Shown here piece by piece: positions 25,495 to 34,721 of a DNA stretch of 64,000 nucleotides (within the stretch, counting starts at the first letter, position 1; each line of letters starts with the position of its first letter). The position numbers and the translations under genes were made by a program. The notes below the pieces were generated by a model. That model was not told the origin of the DNA, searched no databases, and saw only the letters and a program-made list of their open reading frames with translations. Source of the DNA: a bacterium (lineage in GTDB: Bacteria; Pseudomonadota; Alphaproteobacteria; Sphingomonadales; Sphingomonadaceae); assembly GCA_030824575.1 (NCBI GenBank), contig JAVBXL010000032.1, positions 1 through 64,000 of the forward strand, given 5' to 3'.

Positions 25495-26391
25495 ATGCTG
25501 CACGTTGTTCACCATCCTGCCTATGTCTCCCCTGCAACAGATGGCGGCCGCTTTCGTTTCGACAAATATGGCCTGATAATGGACGCGCTGCGCGAAAGTG
25601 GCGTCAATTTCCAGACGGTTGAGCCTGTGCCGATGCCGCGCGCCTGGATCGAGGCGGTGCATGACCCCGCCTATGTGGCGGAGGTGATGACCCTGACGGT
25701 GCCGCCAGAAAAGGCGCGGCGGATCGGCTTTCCAGTGACGGAGCGGGTGATGCGTCGGTCGATCCTGTCGCCCGGCGGCACTTGGGCGGCGGCGAAGCTG
25801 GCGATGGTGCATGGTTATGCCGCCAATGCCGCGGGGGGCAGTCATCATGCGCTGCATGACAGTGGGGCCGGCTATTGCGTGTTCAACGATCTGGCCATCG
25901 CCGCCAACCGGTTGATTGCGGAGGGGGATGCGGCGCGCATCCTGATCCTCGACCTCGACGTGCATCAGGGGGATGGCACCGCGTCGCTGATGGCGGGGCG
26001 CGGCGATATCTTCACCCTGTCTATCCATGCGGAAAAGAATTTCCCGGTCAGGAAGGCGCGATCGACACTCGACATCGGGCTGGACGACGGAACCGGCGAC
26101 GACGTTTATCTTGCCGTGCTGGCCGATGTTCTGCCGCGCGTGCTGGACGATTTCGCGCCGGACCTGATCCTCTATCAGGCGGGGGTCGACCCCCATGGTG
26201 AGGATCGGCTGGGCCGTTTGGCGCTGAGCGACGCTGGGCTGGATGCGCGCGACCGCTATGTCATGCAGCAGGCGCGGGCACGGGGCGTGCCGATCGCCAG
26301 CACCATGGGCGGCGGCTATGGCGAAGATCGCATGGCGATCGCCCGTCGCCACGCCGCCTGCATGATCCGGCTGGCGGCGGAAGCGGCTTAG
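25495..26391 (+). CDS. histone deacetylase-family hydrolase
   Basis: The 298-residue protein has the arginase/deacetylase fold signatures: GGSHHALHDSGAGYCVFNDLA with the tandem catalytic His, ILILDLDVHQGDGTA with the zinc-binding Asp and His, and YQAGVDPHGEDRLG with the second metal Asp. Bacterial members act on acetylated polyamines or small amides, and some class IV-like members are acetoin-utilisation proteins. It converges with the next gene with a small overlap at their stops. Confidence 0.88.
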   Translation: MLHVVHHPAYVSPATDGGRFRFDKYGLIMDALRESGVNFQTVEPVPMPRAWIEAVHDPAYVAEVMTLTVPPEKARRIGFPVTERVMRRSILSPGGTWAAAKLAMVHGYAANAAGGSHHALHDSGAGYCVFNDLAIAANRLIAEGDAARILILDLDVHQGDGTASLMAGRGDIFTLSIHAEKNFPVRKARSTLDIGLDDGTGDDVYLAVLADVLPRVLDDFAPDLILYQAGVDPHGEDRLGRLALSDAGLDARDRYVMQQARARGVPIASTMGGGYGEDRMAIARRHAACMIRLAAEAA

Positions 26392-26969
26392 TGGAAAGTG
26401 CCGGGGTCAGCCGCGACCGCCGCGGCCTCGGCCTTCGTCTCCATCAGTTTCGCAGCGATCAGGCCGGCAAGCGCCAACGCCACGAAGTCGCTGAAGGCGA
26501 GGTAGAGGATATAGCCCCAGGGCGCATGGTTGAACACGGCCTGGCCGATATGCAGCCATAGCACAGCGGCCAGCGCGAACAGGATGGTCGCGCGCGCGCG
26601 GTCCGCAAAGCCGGTCGTCACGAACCGCAGCGCCAACGCAATCACCACGCCCACGATCAGCGCCAGGATCAGCCCGCCGATCAGCGCGCCACTGTCCATG
26701 ACCGGGAAGCCGCTTTCGTTGTAAAAGATCTGCGCCACCGGCCCCTTGCCATAGAGAATAGTGCCCTGCGCGGTTGCGGGGTCGGGGATGACATAGACGC
26801 CGGTTCCGGTGGACGTCAGCGCCTGTGCCATTGCGGCCTGCAAATTGGCGCTGGCCTGTTCGTCGGTGCGGCTGAGCGCCAGCGCGGACAAAGGCGTGCC
26901 CCAGAAGATGAAGCCGGTGATGAACATGGCAAGGCCGCCCAAAAGGCCGCCGATCAGAGCGCGAACCAT
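26388..26969 (-). CDS. multi-pass membrane protein of unknown function
   Basis: The 193-residue product has about four hydrophobic segments: N-terminal (ALIGGLLGGLAMFITGFIFW), central (ALIGGLILALIVGVVIALAL), and two toward the C-terminus (ATILFALAAVLWLHIGQAVF, YLAFSDFVALALAGLIAAKL). Between the first two lies a polar loop of about 60 residues. I recognise no named family. Its stop overlaps the convergent HDAC-like gene, and 65 bases separate its start from the hisE stop. Confidence 0.75.
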   Translation of the reverse strand: MVRALIGGLLGGLAMFITGFIFWGTPLSALALSRTDEQASANLQAAMAQALTSTGTGVYVIPDPATAQGTILYGKGPVAQIFYNESGFPVMDSGALIGGLILALIVGVVIALALRFVTTGFADRARATILFALAAVLWLHIGQAVFNHAPWGYILYLAFSDFVALALAGLIAAKLMETKAEAAAVAADPGTFH

Positions 26970-27034
26970 AATGCCTCCCCCTTTTCCTGATATGAAGCTG
27001 ACGCATCAACGCAGGGCGGGCAACATCTTTCCCG

Positions 27035-27364
27035 TCAGTCTTTCGGCCGCGCGGCCTTTTCGGCGATGCCTGACAGCCCTTCGCGGCGATCAAGTTCGTC
27101 CAGCACCGCGTCGAGCGGTATGTCGAGATCGGCCAGCAGCATTAGGAGGTGAAAGAACAGGTCGGCGCTTTCGCCGATCACCTCGCCGCGATCGCCCGCC
27201 ATGGCGGCGATCACCGTCTCGACCGCTTCCTCGCCGACTTTCTGGGCGATCTTGGCGCGGCCCTTGCCGCTGAGTTTGGCCACATAGGAGACCGACGGGT
27301 CGGCGCTACGCCGCCGACGGATGGTCTGTTCGAGAGTGTGAAGGGTCGCGCGCATGGCCTGCAT
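27035..27364 (-). CDS. hisE: phosphoribosyl-ATP pyrophosphohydrolase
   Basis: HisE hydrolyses phosphoribosyl-ATP to phosphoribosyl-AMP, the second step of histidine synthesis. The 109-residue product carries KLSGKGRAKIAQKVGEEAVE and ESADLFFHLLMLLAD, the family's metal-binding alpha-helical motifs. An in-frame ATG at 27355 is an alternative start. It is separated from hisF by a PEP-CTERM gene rather than adjoining it directly. Confidence 0.93.
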   Translation of the reverse strand: MQAMRATLHTLEQTIRRRRSADPSVSYVAKLSGKGRAKIAQKVGEEAVETVIAAMAGDRGEVIGESADLFFHLLMLLADLDIPLDAVLDELDRREGLSGIAEKAARPKD

Positions 27365-27394
27365 GAAGCGGTCCGCGCGCGACCCGTCAATCGA

Positions 27395-27670
27395 TTATTT
27401 GCGCTTGCGGCTCGCAAGGAACATGCGGCCGGCCAGGACAGCGGCACCCATGCCGAACAAGGCCATCTGTTCGGGCTCCGGCACCGGCGTCGGCGTGCCG
27501 CCGCCCGACGAGCTGGTGGTGCCGCCCGTGCTGCTGGTCGTGGTGCCGCCGCTGGACGAGCCGCCGCACTTGCCGAACCAGCACCAGAAGCTGGCGTTGG
27601 CGGGCGCCGGTACGGCAGTGCCAATGAGGCCGGCAGCGCCGGCCATGAGAAGTATTTTAGGAAGTTTCAT
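27395..27670 (-). CDS. small PEP-CTERM sorting-signal protein
   Basis: The 91-residue product has a signal peptide (cleavage near APANA), a short Cys/Trp segment, a low-complexity Ser/Gly/Thr tract and a C-terminal VPEPEQ motif followed by a hydrophobic helix and a basic end (SRKRK). This is the PEP-CTERM exosortase sorting signal. Mature protein would be tiny and Ser/Thr-rich, a likely glycosylation target. No exosortase gene is in the window. It lies between hisF and hisE on their strand. Confidence 0.82.
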   Translation of the reverse strand: MKLPKILLMAGAAGLIGTAVPAPANASFWCWFGKCGGSSSGGTTTSSTGGTTSSSGGGTPTPVPEPEQMALFGMGAAVLAGRMFLASRKRK

Positions 27671-27829
27671 ATTTCTGCACCCCGTTTGCGTCGAACCTGT
27701 GATGGTTGAACGCGACCCGCATATGGTTAAGCAGGGTTCATGCCATGGGGGGAAAATCTCAGCAATTTTGGGAATATCATGGTTAACGCCGAGCGCTGAG
27801 ACAGGGTTAATGTAAAGTGGATCGACGCT

Positions 27830-28594
27830 TCAGGCCGACCGAACCGCCACGCCCGCAGCCGCAAGCGCGCGATGGGCTTCACCGATCGTGTACTGGCCGA
27901 AATGGAAGATGGAGGCGGCCAGGACTGCGCTGGCATGGCCCCGCACCACGCCTTCGACCAGATGGTCGAGCGTGCCGACGCCGCCGCTGGCGATGACGGG
28001 AATCGATACCGCGTCGGCGATGGCGCGGGTCAGCGCCAGGTCATAGCCCTGCTTTGTGCCGTCGCCGTCCATCGATGTGACGAGCAGTTCGCCCGCGCCC
28101 AGCTCGGCCAGGCGCAGCGCATGTTCCAACGCATCGATGCCGGTGGGCTGGCGGCCGCCATGGGTGAAGATTTCCCAGCGGCCTTCGCCTGTTTTGCGGG
28201 CATCGACCGATCCGACGATGCACTGGCTGCCGAAACGGTCGGCGATGTCGGCCACCAGTTCAGGCCGGGCCACCGCCGCGCTGTTGACCGCGACCTTGTC
28301 CGCGCCCGCCAGCAGCAGCGCGCGCGCATCCTCCGGCGTGCGCACCCCGCCGCCCACGGTGACGGGCATGAAGCAGACTTCGGCGGTGTGGCGCACGACG
28401 TCAAGGATGGTGCCGCGCGCTTCATGGGTGGCGGTGATGTCGAGGAAGCAGAGTTCGTCCGCCCCGGCCGCATCATAAAGTTTCGCTTGTTCGACCGGAT
28501 CACCGGCATCCTTCAGATCGACGAAATTGACGCCCTTGACCACGCGCCCATTGGCGACGTCCAGGCAGGGGATGACGCGGGTGCGGACGGTCAT
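27830..28594 (-). CDS. hisF: imidazole glycerol phosphate synthase cyclase subunit
   Basis: HisF takes ammonia from HisH and forms IGP and AICAR. From the ATG at 28594 the 254-residue product begins [21 protein letters not shown], the typical N-terminus, and has the [28 protein letters not shown] phosphate-binding segment and [14 protein letters not shown]. The catalytic Asp lies in CLDV. The upstream frame to 28609 is not needed. A palindromic element of 76 bases separates it from hisA. Confidence 0.96.
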   Translation of the reverse strand: MTVRTRVIPCLDVANGRVVKGVNFVDLKDAGDPVEQAKLYDAAGADELCFLDITATHEARGTILDVVRHTAEVCFMPVTVGGGVRTPEDARALLLAGADKVAVNSAAVARPELVADIADRFGSQCIVGSVDARKTGEGRWEIFTHGGRQPTGIDALEHALRLAELGAGELLVTSMDGDGTKQGYDLALTRAIADAVSIPVIASGGVGTLDHLVEGVVRGHASAVLAASIFHFGQYTIGEAHRALAAAGVAVRSA

Positions 28595-28611
28595 GCGACT
28601 GGTTTCCAATA

Positions 28612-28687
28612 TCCGTTCTTTTCGAGCGAAGTCGAGAAACGCAGACGCAGCGCCAGCCGCTTCTCGACTTCGCTGGAAGCGAACGGA
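28612..28687. repeat. dispersed inverted-repeat element, copy A
   Basis: The left arm at 28612-28638 (TCCGTTC...GTCGAGAA) is complemented with few mismatches by the right arm at 28661-28687 (TTCTCGACTTCG...GAACGGA), around a 22-base centre. Nearly the same arms occur at 43504-43607. It lies between hisF and hisA and could form a long hairpin in their transcript. Confidence 0.85.
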
Positions 28688-28703
28688 TGGGGTTTCATGT
28701 TAC

Positions 28704-29441
28704 TCAAGCCGCCGCCTTGGCGACCGCCAGGGCGGTCTTGAGGTCCAACCGCCCGTCATAGAGCGCGCGGCCGGTGATGACGCCTTCGATCCCGTCCTCG
28801 GTATGGAGGCTTAATATGCGAATGTCCGCGATGCCCGCGACGCCGCCACTGGCGATCACCGGGATATTGGTGGCGCGGGCCAGATCGACGGTCGCGTCGA
28901 TATTGCAGCCCTTGAGCATCCCGTCGCGGCCGACATCGGTGAAGAGCAGGCTAGCGACGCCAGCATCCTCGAACCGGCGGGCAAGATCGATCACCGGCAT
29001 GTCGGACTTTTCCGCCCAGCCATCGGTCGCGACGAAGCCGTCGCGCGCATCCACGGCGACGACGATGCCGCCAGGAAAGTCGCGCGCCGCGGCCTTGACG
29101 AAAACGGGGTCTTTCAGCGCCGCCGTGCCGATGACGATGCGCGATACGCCCAGATCAAACCAGCGCTCCACCGACTCGCGGTTGCGGATACCGCCGCCCA
29201 GCTGGACATGGCCGGGAAAGGCCTCCACGATCTTCTCGACCGCCTGCGCATTGACCGCATGGCCCGCAAAGCTGCCGTCGAGGTCCACGACATGAAGATG
29301 CTGTGCTCCCGCCTGCGCGAACAACAGCGCCTGGGCGGCAGGATCGTCGCCATAGACGGTGGCGCGATCCATGTCGCCTTCGGCCAGGCGCACGACCTGC
29401 CCGTTCTTCAGGTCGATGGCAGGAAAGACGATCAGGGACAT
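28704..29441 (-). CDS. hisA: phosphoribosylformimino-AICAR-P isomerase
   Basis: HisA isomerises ProFAR to PRFAR. The 245-residue TIM-barrel protein begins MSLIVFPAIDLKNGQVVRL, with the first catalytic Asp in AIDLK, and has HVVDLDGSFAG, the QLGGGIRNRESVERWFDLG phosphate site and the second Asp near FTDVGRDGML. It sits between hisH and hisF on the minus strand. Confidence 0.96.
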   Translation of the reverse strand: MSLIVFPAIDLKNGQVVRLAEGDMDRATVYGDDPAAQALLFAQAGAQHLHVVDLDGSFAGHAVNAQAVEKIVEAFPGHVQLGGGIRNRESVERWFDLGVSRIVIGTAALKDPVFVKAAARDFPGGIVVAVDARDGFVATDGWAEKSDMPVIDLARRFEDAGVASLLFTDVGRDGMLKGCNIDATVDLARATNIPVIASGGVAGIADIRILSLHTEDGIEGVITGRALYDGRLDLKTALAVAKAAA

Positions 29442-29462
29442 GCAATCACCTTTGCGCGTGGG

Positions 29463-30074
29463 TCAGGGACGCCATGCGAGGAAACGGGAGAGGAAGGAAA
29501 GGCCGTAACGCTGGCTCTTTTCCGGGTGGAACTGGCAACCGATGATGGTGTCGCGCGCGACCGCGGCCACGAGAGGTCCGCCATGGTCGGTCGTCGCGGC
29601 GATATGGGCCGGGTCGGCCGCCTCATAATGATAGCTGTGCAGGAAATAGGCCTCGCCCGCCTCGATGAGCGGCGGCGCGCCGTTCAGCACGACATCGTTC
29701 CAGCCCATATGCGGGACTTTTACAGCGCTGTCGGCCCGTTCGATCCGGCGGACGGTGCCGGGAATCCAGCCCAGCCCCGCATGCCGGCCGAACTCTTCGC
29801 CCGCGTCGGCCAGCAACTGCATCCCCACGCACACGCCCAGAAATGGCGTGCCGCGGCCGTTCACGGCCTCCGTCATGGCGTCCACCATGCCGGGGATCGC
29901 GACCAGTGCGTCGCGGCAGGCGCGGAACGCGCCCACGCCCGGCAGTACGATGCGATCGGCCCTGGCTACGACATCGGCGTCGGCGGTGATGGTGACATCG
30001 TCCGCGCCCGCCTTGCGCAGCGCATTATGGACCGAATGGAGATTGCCCGCGCCATAGTCGATCAGGGCGATCAT
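29463..30074 (-). CDS. hisH: imidazole glycerol phosphate synthase glutaminase subunit
   Basis: HisH supplies ammonia to HisF. The 203-residue class I glutamine amidotransferase has IDYGAGNLHSVHNAL, the nucleophile in FLGVCVGMQLL and the His-Glu pair in IGCQFHPEKSQ. Its start overlaps the YciI-like gene stop by four bases, which implies coupling. hisA lies 21 bases downstream. Confidence 0.96.
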   Translation of the reverse strand: MIALIDYGAGNLHSVHNALRKAGADDVTITADADVVARADRIVLPGVGAFRACRDALVAIPGMVDAMTEAVNGRGTPFLGVCVGMQLLADAGEEFGRHAGLGWIPGTVRRIERADSAVKVPHMGWNDVVLNGAPPLIEAGEAYFLHSYHYEAADPAHIAATTDHGGPLVAAVARDTIIGCQFHPEKSQRYGLSFLSRFLAWRP

Positions 30075-30361
30075 GCGAGCAGGCTATCCAGATCGACGCC
30101 AGCGGCCGCGCGCACCGGATGGAATTCGATGACTTCAGCCGTGGCGGCGCCGTTGACGACGAAGGGATCAGTCGCGGCCTTCGCCTCGATCGCCGCCCGA
30201 TCGCCCCGCGCCAGCAATATCCCGCCGGTGCGCGGCTCGCGGCGGCCGGCCAGCAGCAGCCAGCCATCGGCTATGCCCTGATCCAGCCAAGCCCGATGAT
30301 CCGCCAGATGGCCGTCCAGCACATCGACCGGTGCCGTATAGGTCAGCGATATGATGAACAT
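30071..30361 (-). CDS. YciI-like protein within the his operon
   Basis: The 96-residue alpha-beta barrel protein has family features FIISLTYTAPVDVLDGHLADHRAWLDQGIADG and a C-terminal VIEFHPVRAA. The His near HRAWLD is the usual catalytic His of the YciI/EthD-like fold. YciI proteins are small putative dehalogenase-like or hydrolase enzymes with few proven activities. It is placed between hisB and hisH, with an ATGA overlap to hisH, so it is likely expressed with histidine genes. Confidence 0.87.
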   Translation of the reverse strand: MFIISLTYTAPVDVLDGHLADHRAWLDQGIADGWLLLAGRREPRTGGILLARGDRAAIEAKAATDPFVVNGAATAEVIEFHPVRAAAGVDLDSLLA

Positions 30362-30384
30362 GGGCCCCGCCTTTCGTTATGCTT

Positions 30385-30972
30385 TTACAGCATGCCCTTG
30401 GTCGAGGGAATTGCGTCCGCCTTGCGCGGGTCGATCTCCACCGCCTGACGCAGCGCGCGGGCCAGGCCCTTGAACGCGCTTTCGACGATATGATGATTGT
30501 TGCTGCCATAGAGCAGCTCGATATGCAGGGTGATGCCGGCGGCCTGGGCCAGGCTGTGGAAGAAATGCTCGACCATCTCCGTATCCCATTCGCCGACCTT
30601 GGTGACGGTGAAGGGCAGCTTGCACACCAGCCAGGGGCGACCCGAAATGTCGAGCGCGACGCGGCTCAGCGTCTCGTCCATCGGCGAATAGACGCTGCCG
30701 TACCGGCTGATCCCACGCTTGTCGCCCAGCGCCTTGCCTAGCGCTTCGCCGATCGCGATCGCCGTGTCCTCGGTCGTGTGATGCTGGTCGATATGCAGGT
30801 CGCCGACCGTCTTGACGGTCATGTCGATCAGCGAATGGCGCGACAGCTGCTCGATCATATGGTCGAGGAAGCCGATGCCTGTCGATACCGTATAGAGGCC
30901 AGTCCCGTCGAGGTTGACGGTGACGTCGATCTGGGTTTCCGCCGTGTGGCGATGAATCTCGGCCGTGCGCAT
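30385..30972 (-). CDS. hisB: imidazoleglycerol-phosphate dehydratase
   Basis: HisB dehydrates IGP to imidazole acetol phosphate. The 195-residue monofunctional enzyme begins with [16 protein letters not shown] and has [40 protein letters not shown] and [19 protein letters not shown], supplying the His and Glu metal ligands. There is no fused histidinol-phosphatase domain. It is the first gene of the minus-strand his cluster; its promoter should lie in 30973-31070, which also serves sspB on the plus strand. Confidence 0.96.
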   Translation of the reverse strand: MRTAEIHRHTAETQIDVTVNLDGTGLYTVSTGIGFLDHMIEQLSRHSLIDMTVKTVGDLHIDQHHTTEDTAIAIGEALGKALGDKRGISRYGSVYSPMDETLSRVALDISGRPWLVCKLPFTVTKVGEWDTEMVEHFFHSLAQAAGITLHIELLYGSNNHHIVESAFKGLARALRQAVEIDPRKADAIPSTKGML

Positions 30973-31070
30973 GGCCGCCCTATAGCGTGTAGCGCCAGCC
31001 TTGCAATCTGCTCATGCAATCTGCCGATGCAGGGTTGACCGCATGTTTCGGGCCGTTAGGACATTGCGCC

Positions 31071-31547
31071 ATGAGTGAAGATCTGCCCGATAGCCTGATT
31101 CCCTATGACGAAATCGTGCAGGAGGCCCTGCGCGCGGTCGTCGGCCGCGTGCTGGGCGAGGTGCAGCAGTCCGGCGGCCTGCCGGGCGCGCATCATTTCT
31201 ACATCACTTTCAAGACGAACGCGCCGGGCGTCGACATCCCCAAACATCTGGTGGAGCGCTTCCCGGACGAAATGACCATCGTCCTCCAGAATAAATATTG
31301 GGACTTAAAGGTCAGCGACCATCATTTCGAAGTCAGCCTGACCTTCAACCAGGTCGCGGCCCATCTCAACATCCCCTTCAGCGCGATCACCGCCTTCGTC
31401 GATCCCGCGGTCAATTTCGCGCTCCAGTTCCAGGTCGCGGCGGACGAACTGCCCGAACTGCACGAGGAAGCCGAAAATGACGGGCCTCAGGTGACGGCTG
31501 AGGATGGCTCCAACGTCGTCACGGTGGACTTCGGGAAGAAGAAATAA
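31071..31547 (+). CDS. SspB-like ClpXP adaptor
   Basis: From the ATG at 31071 the 158-residue product has family motifs of the alphaproteobacterial SspB type (LIPYDEIVQEALRAVVGRVL, HHFYITFKTNAPGVDIPKHL, PDEMTIVLQNKYWDL and FSAITAFVDPAVNFALQFQ), followed by an acidic tail and a C-terminal VVTVDFGKKK, which matches the ClpX-binding end. SspB delivers ssrA-tagged and other substrates to ClpXP. It is divergent from hisB. Confidence 0.88.
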   Translation: MSEDLPDSLIPYDEIVQEALRAVVGRVLGEVQQSGGLPGAHHFYITFKTNAPGVDIPKHLVERFPDEMTIVLQNKYWDLKVSDHHFEVSLTFNQVAAHLNIPFSAITAFVDPAVNFALQFQVAADELPELHEEAENDGPQVTAEDGSNVVTVDFGKKK

Positions 31548-31612
31548 GGCGGCCCGTCGGCGGGGCATGCTGCGTCGTCGGCCATTGGAATTTTGCAGCC
31601 CTGCCTTACATG

Positions 31613-31648
31613 ACAGTCTCTTGAGATTCCTTCTCAAAAGGAGACTGT
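31613..31648 (+). promoter_or_regulatory. hairpin over the fumC ribosome binding site
   Basis: ACAGTCTC (31613-31620) pairs with GAGACTGT (31641-31648), and TTGAGA (31621-31626) with TCTCAA (31632-31637), leaving AAG bulged. The AAGGAG ribosome binding site at 31638-31643 is therefore half in the bulge and half in the stem, nine bases before the fumC ATG. The fold could block initiation, as in RNA thermometers. Confidence 0.7.
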
Positions 31649-31652
31649 CTGC

Positions 31653-33038
31653 ATGTCCGCCAGCCGCACCGAGACTGACAGCATTGGCGCTATAGAAGTT
31701 CCGGCCGACGCTTATTGGGGCGCGCAGACGCAGCGGAGCATCGAGAATTTTCCTTTCGGCGAACCTGAGCGGATGCCGATCGGGATCGTCCATGCGCAGG
31801 CGATCGTGAAGCAGGCGGCGGCGCGGGTGAACGGGAAACATGGCCTCGACGCCAGTCTCGTTGCCGGAATCGAGGATGCAGCGCAGCAGATCGTGTCGGG
31901 CGCACTGGACGACCAGTTTCCGCTCGTCATCTGGCAGACCGGGTCGGGCACCCAGACCAACATGAACGTCAATGAGGTGATCGCCGGTTTCGCCAATGAG
32001 AAGCTGGCCGGGACGCGCGGCGGCAAAAGCCCGGTCCATCCCAACGACCATGTGAATATGAGCCAGTCTTCCAACGACAGCTTCCCAACCGCGCTGCATG
32101 TCGCGACCGTGATCGCGACGCGCGACCGGCTGATCCCCGCGCTCGAAAAGCTGACCGGCGCGCTGACCTCCAAGGCGCAGGCCTGGAGCCATATCGTGAA
32201 GATCGGCCGCACCCATACGCAGGATGCGACGCCGCTGACGCTGGGGCAGGAATTTTCCGGCTATGCCGCGCAATTGATCAGCGGCCGGGCACGGATCGAG
32301 GGCGCGCTTAATGGCAATATCCGCAAGCTGGCGATCGGTGGCACCGCGGTCGGCACCGGCCTTAATGCGCCCGAAGGCTGGGCGGAGGACATGGTGGCGG
32401 CGATCAGCGACATTGCTGGCACGCCGTTCGAAAGCGCGCCAAACAAGTTCGAGCAACTCGCTGCCAAGGATGGGCTGGTCTTCTTCGCGGGCGCGCTCAG
32501 CACGCTGGCGGTGTCGTTGACGAAGATCGCCAACGACATCCGCTTCCTGGGGTCGGGACCGCGATCGGGGCTGGGCGAACTGGACCTGCCTGCCAACGAA
32601 CCGGGCAGCTCGATCATGCCGGGCAAGGTCAATCCGACCCAATGCGAATCGCTGACCATGGTGGCCGCGCAGGTGATAGGCAATGCGCAGGCGGTAACGA
32701 TCGGGGGCATGCAGGGGCATTTCGAATTGAACGTCTTCATGCCGCTGATCGGCGCGAATGTGCTGCGGTCGATCCATCTGCTGAGCGTCGGTATGGAGAG
32801 TTTCGCTGAGCGCTGCGTCAAGGGTCTGGTGGCGAACGAGACGCGGATCGCCGAGCTGGTCGATCGCTCGCTGATGCTGGTGACCGCGCTGGCACCGGAG
32901 ATCGGCTATGATAACGCCGCCGCCATCGCCAAGCACGCTCACAAGACGGGGCAGACGCTGAAAGAGGCGGGGCTGGAATTGGGGCTGGTGGACGAGGCGA
33001 CGTTCGACCGGCTGGTGCGGCCGGAAAATATGGTCTGA
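31653..33038 (+). CDS. fumC: class II fumarate hydratase
   Basis: FumC interconverts fumarate and malate in the TCA cycle without an iron-sulfur cluster. The 461-residue product has [22 protein letters not shown], the catalytic loop signature [15 protein letters not shown] and the helical core with [13 protein letters not shown]. Length is normal. A strong hairpin overlaps its ribosome binding site (31613-31648), which suggests translational control. Confidence 0.96.
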   Translation: MSASRTETDSIGAIEVPADAYWGAQTQRSIENFPFGEPERMPIGIVHAQAIVKQAAARVNGKHGLDASLVAGIEDAAQQIVSGALDDQFPLVIWQTGSGTQTNMNVNEVIAGFANEKLAGTRGGKSPVHPNDHVNMSQSSNDSFPTALHVATVIATRDRLIPALEKLTGALTSKAQAWSHIVKIGRTHTQDATPLTLGQEFSGYAAQLISGRARIEGALNGNIRKLAIGGTAVGTGLNAPEGWAEDMVAAISDIAGTPFESAPNKFEQLAAKDGLVFFAGALSTLAVSLTKIANDIRFLGSGPRSGLGELDLPANEPGSSIMPGKVNPTQCESLTMVAAQVIGNAQAVTIGGMQGHFELNVFMPLIGANVLRSIHLLSVGMESFAERCVKGLVANETRIAELVDRSLMLVTALAPEIGYDNAAAIAKHAHKTGQTLKEAGLELGLVDEATFDRLVRPENMV

Positions 33039-33087
33039 TCCAGATCAACATGGCGGAACCGTCGGGCGTCCGGTACATTAACCCTCT

Positions 33088-33435
33088 ATGAAGAAAAAAG
33101 CGCTTATCCCCTCCGCCCCGCTGGTGACGATCCGTCCGCCGAAAAAGGCGGGTCTGCTGCGAAAAGCGGCGCGGGTCGGGGCCACGGTGGTCGCCGCGCG
33201 AGTCGCGGCGGCGACGGGCAAGAAGGGCGTGTTTGGCCTGATCGCGGGCGCGGGTGCCAAGCGGATCATCATGCGCTATCCCGCCGGCGCGCTGTTCGTG
33301 ACCGGGGCCTTTATGGTGGGCAAGCTGTATGAGGCGAAGCGCGAGGCGGAGCGCAAGAAGAACCTCAAACTGCTGCCAGACAAGAGCGGCGAGCCGATTC
33401 CGATCGAAAGTGCGCGCAAAGTCGGCCAGGCTTAA
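33088..33435 (+). CDS. small basic hypothetical protein
   Basis: The 115-residue protein begins [20 protein letters not shown] and is rich in Lys, Arg and Ala, with one possible membrane-associated hydrophobic segment ([20 protein letters not shown], about residues 69-88) and a charged tail. I recognise no family. It follows fumC by 49 bases on the same strand and its stop overlaps the end of the convergent DUF2585 gene by four bases. Confidence 0.65.
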   Translation: MKKKALIPSAPLVTIRPPKKAGLLRKAARVGATVVAARVAAATGKKGVFGLIAGAGAKRIIMRYPAGALFVTGAFMVGKLYEAKREAERKKNLKLLPDKSGEPIPIESARKVGQA

Positions 33436-34001
33436 AGCGCCGCCTGCCAGTTGCGCACCGCGTCGATCGGCCAGGTCAACATCAGGACGTTAAGCGTCAG
33501 ATTGTCGCGGATCACGGCCAACGCCAGCAATTCCATTGCGATGGCGAGCGCTACCGTCACCCGTACCGGCGCGCGGGCGGCGAACAAGAAGCCCAACGCC
33601 ATCATGCCGATATCGCTCATCGAATTGAGAATCGTGTCGCCCGAATAGCCGAGCGCGATCGTTGCGGTGCGATAGCGGTCGATGATGATCGGCGAATTTT
33701 CCAATAGCTCCCACGCTGATTCGATCAGCACAGCGAGCGCCAGTCGCGGTCCCAGCGGGCGATGGCGCAGGATCAGGCGCGCGCCCGCATAAAAGAGGAA
33801 GCCGTGGATAATATGGCTCAGGCTGTACCAGTCGGCGATATGCTGGCTGTTGCCGCTGTCGAGCGCGCCGTGCCACAGTTCGATCCGACCGCAGGTGCAG
33901 ATGGGCGGGCGGTGCATCAGGAACAGGATGACGCAGGCGGCAAGTGCGATCAGGACGGCGGCAATGAAGCCGCGCCGGTTGGTCCTTTGTCTGTGTCGCA
34001 T
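33432..34001 (-). CDS. DUF2585 membrane protein
   Basis: The 189-residue protein matches the DUF2585 family: a first helix, then the segment [34 protein letters not shown] and several further helices. Length and polar His/Trp-rich loop fit. The family is common in alphaproteobacteria and has no known function. The upstream start is divergent from the gmk gene, with 54 bases between. Confidence 0.85.
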   Translation of the reverse strand: MRHRQRTNRRGFIAAVLIALAACVILFLMHRPPICTCGRIELWHGALDSGNSQHIADWYSLSHIIHGFLFYAGARLILRHRPLGPRLALAVLIESAWELLENSPIIIDRYRTATIALGYSGDTILNSMSDIGMMALGFLFAARAPVRVTVALAIAMELLALAVIRDNLTLNVLMLTWPIDAVRNWQAAL

Positions 34002-34055
34002 CGTCTCTCCCCACCGCCCTCTTGCAAAATCGCGTCTCAGGCGTCACTAGCGGCC

Positions 34056-34721
34056 ATGGCCGACACCCTTCCTTCAGAGACCCCCGATTTCAAGCGGCGG
34101 GGCGTCCTTTTCGTTCTTTCCTCCCCTTCGGGCGCGGGCAAATCCACCATCGCGCGCAAGCTGCTTGCCGCCGAACCGGACCTGTCCATGTCGGTATCTG
34201 CGACGACGCGGCCGATGCGGCCGGGGGAGGTCGAGGGCAAGGATTATCATTTCGTCGATCTGGAAGAGTTTCGCCGGATGACGAGCGACCATGAATTTCT
34301 CGAATGGGCGCATGTGTTCGGCCAGCGTTACGGCACGCCGCGCGGCCCGGTCGAGGCGATGCTGAAAGCTGGTCAGGACGTGCTGTTCGACATCGACTGG
34401 CAAGGTGCGCAGCAGTTGCACCAGATTGCGGGCGGCGACGTCGTCCGCATCTTCATCCTGCCGCCGTCGATGGAGGAACTGGAGCGTCGCCTGCGCGGGC
34501 GGGCGACCGACAGCAATGAAGTGATCGAGGGCCGCATGGCGCGCGCCGCGGGGGAGATCGCGCATTGGGATGGCTATGACTATGTGCTGTGCAATGTCGA
34601 TGCTGACGATTGTTTCGCGCGGGTCCAGACCATATTGCACGCCGAACGGATGAAGCGCAGCCGGCAGACCGGGCTGATCGGGTTCATCCGCAAGCTGGGT
34701 CGTTACCACCAGGAAGATTAA
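34056..34721 (+). CDS. gmk: guanylate kinase
   Basis: Gmk phosphorylates GMP to GDP with ATP. From the ATG at 34056 the 221-residue product has the P-loop SSPSGAGKST (about residues 22-31), SVSATTRPMRPGEVEGKDYHFVD, FLEWAHVFGQRYGTPR and IDWQGAQQLHQI, all conserved. The upstream open frame from 33762 is not part of the family. Its stop overlaps the stop region of the convergent methyltransferase by four bases. Confidence 0.96.
   Translation: MADTLPSETPDFKRRGVLFVLSSPSGAGKSTIARKLLAAEPDLSMSVSATTRPMRPGEVEGKDYHFVDLEEFRRMTSDHEFLEWAHVFGQRYGTPRGPVEAMLKAGQDVLFDIDWQGAQQLHQIAGGDVVRIFILPPSMEELERRLRGRATDSNEVIEGRMARAAGEIAHWDGYDYVLCNVDADDCFARVQTILHAERMKRSRQTGLIGFIRKLGRYHQED

Noticed and set aside
31305-32942. 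545-codon minus-strand frame opposite sspB and fumC
   Set aside because: It mirrors the fumC reading frame; no family signature or start context.
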